This document shows positions 25,201 to 26,191 of a stretch of 26,191 nt of DNA, in pieces. The notes beneath the pieces were generated by a model. It was given only the letters and a program-made list of their open reading frames with translations, was not told where the DNA came from and made no database searches. This stretch comes from Clostridia bacterium (GTDB lineage: Bacteria > Bacillota > Clostridia > Oscillospirales > Acutalibacteraceae). Position 1 is the first letter of the stretch, and the number at the start of each line of letters is the position of its first letter. Location: assembly GCA_900769535.1 (NCBI GenBank), contig CAAGHB010000006.1, positions 1-26,191 on the forward strand, given 5' to 3'. The translations under genes were made by a program, and so were the position numbers.

Positions 25201-26191
25201 CGAGTTTAACCTCGTTGACGGCTTCAAGTTCCAGATGGCAACTACATTCAACCCCGACGCTACATTATTTAACAGCACCGGACACTACTTTATGTTTGGC
25301 GACTTAAAGCTTCTCATCGACTGTGGTCAGAACCTTGCCGGCTCACGTACAGCTGGTATCTATATCTATGACGGTGATACACTCGTTGCATCGGCTGACA
25401 CCGGCTATGCGGCAAACGATGCCACATTTAAGTCATATTATATGGCACGTAACACCTATTATTACATCACCTATACCGGCGGCAAAATGTCGGTACAGAC
25501 AAAGAATTCTAACGGTACACACGACCTTGTATGGAAACTTGCCGATGGTACTGAAAACGTTTCTGCTGTTCCAGTAACAATTACCGCAGATGACAAGCTT
25601 ATCGAAGTATTCAAGTTTGGCGGTTGGGCACAGTATCAGGCAGGAAGCACCGTTCTTTGCGACCCCGCACTTTCGGGCACCTTCCCGTACAGCACAGTTT
25701 CTGCATTTACAACCTATCTTTCGGGACTCGACTCCGACTCGACCGAGGAACAGGTTACCCGTGCACGTACCCTCTTTGACAAGGTTAAAGAGGTCGGCTC
25801 GATGGAACTTGTAGCCGCAGTTGCACCTTATGAGAGCTACATTATCGCTTGCGAAAACGGCGGTGACAGCGGCGAAGGTGGCGAAGGCGGTGAAGGCGGC
25901 GACGACGTAACCGACACCACCGATAGCGGCAACATGCCGTCCAGCTTCTTTACCGCTGACAAATGGTCAACATCTGATAAACGCCTTGTATTCAAGATGT
26001 CTGACGGCTCGATTAAGTTTGACGATGCTGCATCAGCTTCTGTCGGCAACTTTATCAACAGTGGCTTCACCACTCAGTTCAAGGCGGTAGGCGGCTGGGA
26101 AATCGAGCTTCGCAATACCTCCTCATCCACTAATAACGGCTACGTTCTCGGCTATTCCCAGATTAAGTACGCCGCAGAGGACGCTTCACGT
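22223..26191 (+). CDS. Large secreted GH110-like beta-helix protein with tandem unknown modules (3' end outside window)
   Basis: The frame is open from the ATG (AGGAGG eight bases upstream) to the window edge: at least 1,323 residues. Residues 1-30 are a signal peptide ending in LTAFAA. Residues about 35-590 form a right-handed parallel beta-helix. It contains VDGIHL (Asp304) and MGDDALNSH (Asp327, Asp328), 23 residues apart, plus SRARAFLI (427-434) and STWFEMGP (460-467). These match my memory of GH110 alpha-1,3-galactosidases, whose catalytic aspartates have the same spacing. A Gly/Glu linker (593-607) leads to module A (608-892), a longer linker (893-927), module B (928-1211), another linker, and the start of a different region (about 1230-1323). 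It is divergent from GH31. Alternative: a pectate-lyase-like beta-helix of another family. Confidence 0.85.
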   Translation, partial: MKKIISIMCVTALMLSMMMCGITSLTAFAATTIDVTSLGVVANDISAASSNASKLKSSMSSCSDGTTYYFPNGTYYIAPSSSWLSSSGMVLSGKNNITLEGDNATIVNTSYDNTSKSQQSGTFMVKASNCTNLTIKGLNFDYQDYTSVSGTITATAGDSITIQLDDKFLNGSYKNALTGGEFIQCLNQLDDNGTPVCEHFTTDTSTGFTGTLSGNKYTITGNGGGSWYYFSVGKTLVVRFSLGTGAVPAFQLTSVKGLTVEDVNVYSTPADVFYCTGSNSDYSFTRLNVGPKADAPTYWGSNVDGIHLLGISGEITIDNCSFKGMGDDALNSHSRAAKVTATGTNSATIVDGWSSGSLESTWGSAGDVVRFYKDDWTLLGTAKITSFSGTSLKVDSLPSGVTSGCFVQNTKFMPKITIKDTLVDGSRARAFLIRSENVSITGCTVKNTRLAAVIMAADISTWFEMGPSANVVIDNNVFQNCCVSKVNSNYGVVAIKGCDDGGGDNYAAGVHNNITITNNVFNGSGASSIYASATDGLTIKGNTFANYGRDPHDWAATTGSYAVAVVNCDNVTMDYDESLYSRNATITQVEPENGGDNGGEGGGEISGLYDDELKALVINNYDSLVSFDNSGTQTDAKNWTNLTSNTVNFNNWSGKNNRANSDMSKDFQIKNKNKFVLADGFKFQMATSFSPGATQFWGSVNYFMFGDVKLVVDHGQNAGGSRNAGIYIYNGETLVASADTGYAANDATFKSYYTANYTYYYITYANGKMSLQTINSNGTHDTVWTLADGTENVSAVPVEIGLDDNIIEIFKCSGFSQYGQTDTTIVCDPALSTIFPYDTVADFAAYLSALDSNSSAAEVAHARYLYDGVAAVASSGLKAEIAPYESYIIACENGGSGNEGGDSGEGGGESGGEGGEEGGDDEEEPSALDNEIASIVVNEYDSLVGFDNTGDESQPANWNILASAGDQKFANWGGLNNRAQTNMSSDIKLQSKNEFNLVDGFKFQMATTFNPDATLFNSTGHYFMFGDLKLLIDCGQNLAGSRTAGIYIYDGDTLVASADTGYAANDATFKSYYMARNTYYYITYTGGKMSVQTKNSNGTHDLVWKLADGTENVSAVPVTITADDKLIEVFKFGGWAQYQAGSTVLCDPALSGTFPYSTVSAFTTYLSGLDSDSTEEQVTRARTLFDKVKEVGSMELVAAVAPYESYIIACENGGDSGEGGEGGEGGDDVTDTTDSGNMPSSFFTADKWSTSDKRLVFKMSDGSIKFDDAASASVGNFINSGFTTQFKAVGGWEIELRNTSSSTNNGYVLGYSQIKYAAEDASR
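23998..24043 (+). other. First Gly/Glu-rich linker of the GH110-like protein
   Basis: The encoded segment ENGGDNGGEGGGE separates the beta-helix from the first repeated module. Similar linkers follow at 24899-25003 and 25853-25908. They are flexible, acidic spacers and mark domain borders. Confidence 0.75.
24044..24898 (+). repeat. Module A of a tandem domain repeat in the GH110-like protein
   Basis: The encoded roughly 285-residue module begins with ELKALVINNYDSLVSFDN, includes DGFKFQMATSFSPGAT, YFMFGDVKLVVD, SRNAGIYIYNGETLVASADT and a C-terminal helical part ending in APYESYIIACE. The beta-rich part suggests a jelly-roll (concanavalin-like) fold, so a glycan-binding role is plausible. I recognise no family. 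Confidence 0.8.
24899..25003 (+). other. Second Gly/Glu-rich linker of the GH110-like protein
   Basis: About 35 residues made almost only of Gly, Glu, Asp, Asn and Ser (units such as EGGDSGEGGG), ending in DDEEEPSA. The DNA is correspondingly repetitive (GGCGGCGAA-like triplets), so it is prone to length variation and misassembly. Confidence 0.75.
25004..25855 (+). repeat. Module B of the tandem domain repeat in the GH110-like protein
   Basis: This is a second copy of module A, offset by about 960 bases through most of its length. Positions 25382-25422 are identical at all 41 bases to 24422-24462, encoding LVASADTGYAANDA. Other parts diverge at both DNA and protein level (for example FQMATTFNPDAT against FQMATSFSPGAT), so the duplication is old with a recently homogenised or strongly conserved core. 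Confidence 0.85.
25909..26191 (+). other. Start of a third, different region of the GH110-like protein (cut by window)
   Basis: After a Gly/Glu linker (25853-25908) the sequence (TTDSGNMPSSFFTADKWS onward, with GFTTQFKAVGGWEIELRN) does not continue the A/B repeat. It looks beta-rich and could be another carbohydrate-binding or Ig-like module. The window ends inside it, so its length and the protein's anchoring signal are unknown. Confidence 0.5.

Overview
The window reads like the chromosome of an anaerobic Firmicute of the Clostridia (Oscillospiraceae/Ruminococcaceae type), probably from a gut or rumen community. The reasons are clean AGGAGG-type ribosome sites, a dockerin protein, the FtsEX / M23 peptidase / S41 peptidase block, the paired M16 proteins of the YmfF/YmfH type, and secreted multidomain carbohydrate-active proteins. 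This is inference from gene content; there is no rRNA or other phylogenetic marker. I see no tRNA, rRNA, CRISPR array, insertion sequence or phage gene.

Layout. (1) 9-2481, minus strand: a polar amino-acid ABC importer in the order binding lipoprotein, permease, ATPase, with a structured leader and internal hairpins. (2) 2817-10011, minus strand: a PucR/CdaR-like regulator, FtsE with an unusual acidic tail, FtsX, a coiled-coil M23 (LytM) peptidase and an S41 carboxy-terminal processing protease, followed by a secreted dockerin protein with its own gene signals and a strong terminator. This is a cell-division / wall-remodelling block. (3) 10400-11791, minus strand: a PAP2 phosphatase coupled to a YD-repeat-like lipoprotein. 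(4) 11922-19365, plus strand: an FkbM methyltransferase, then a tightly packed operon of two M16 proteins, Lgt (again with an acidic tail), FolD, a membrane-anchored secreted protein, a two-helix membrane protein and TrmO. (5) 19428-26191: a cytoplasmic GH31 glycosidase (minus strand), divergent from a very large secreted protein (plus strand, open at the window edge).

The most interesting object is the large secreted protein. Its N-terminal half is a right-handed beta-helix that carries what I recognise as the GH110 (alpha-1,3-galactosidase) active-site pattern. It is followed by Gly/Glu linkers and two copies of a roughly 285-residue module that I cannot assign to a known family, repeated at about 960 nt. 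With the divergent GH31 enzyme it may form a small glycan-degradation locus, the GH110-like protein acting outside the cell and GH31 inside. The second unusual theme is the pair of acidic cytoplasmic tails, on FtsE (about 112 residues, 44 acidic, none basic) and on Lgt (70 residues, 31 acidic). Both are extensions beyond the usual ends of otherwise standard housekeeping proteins.
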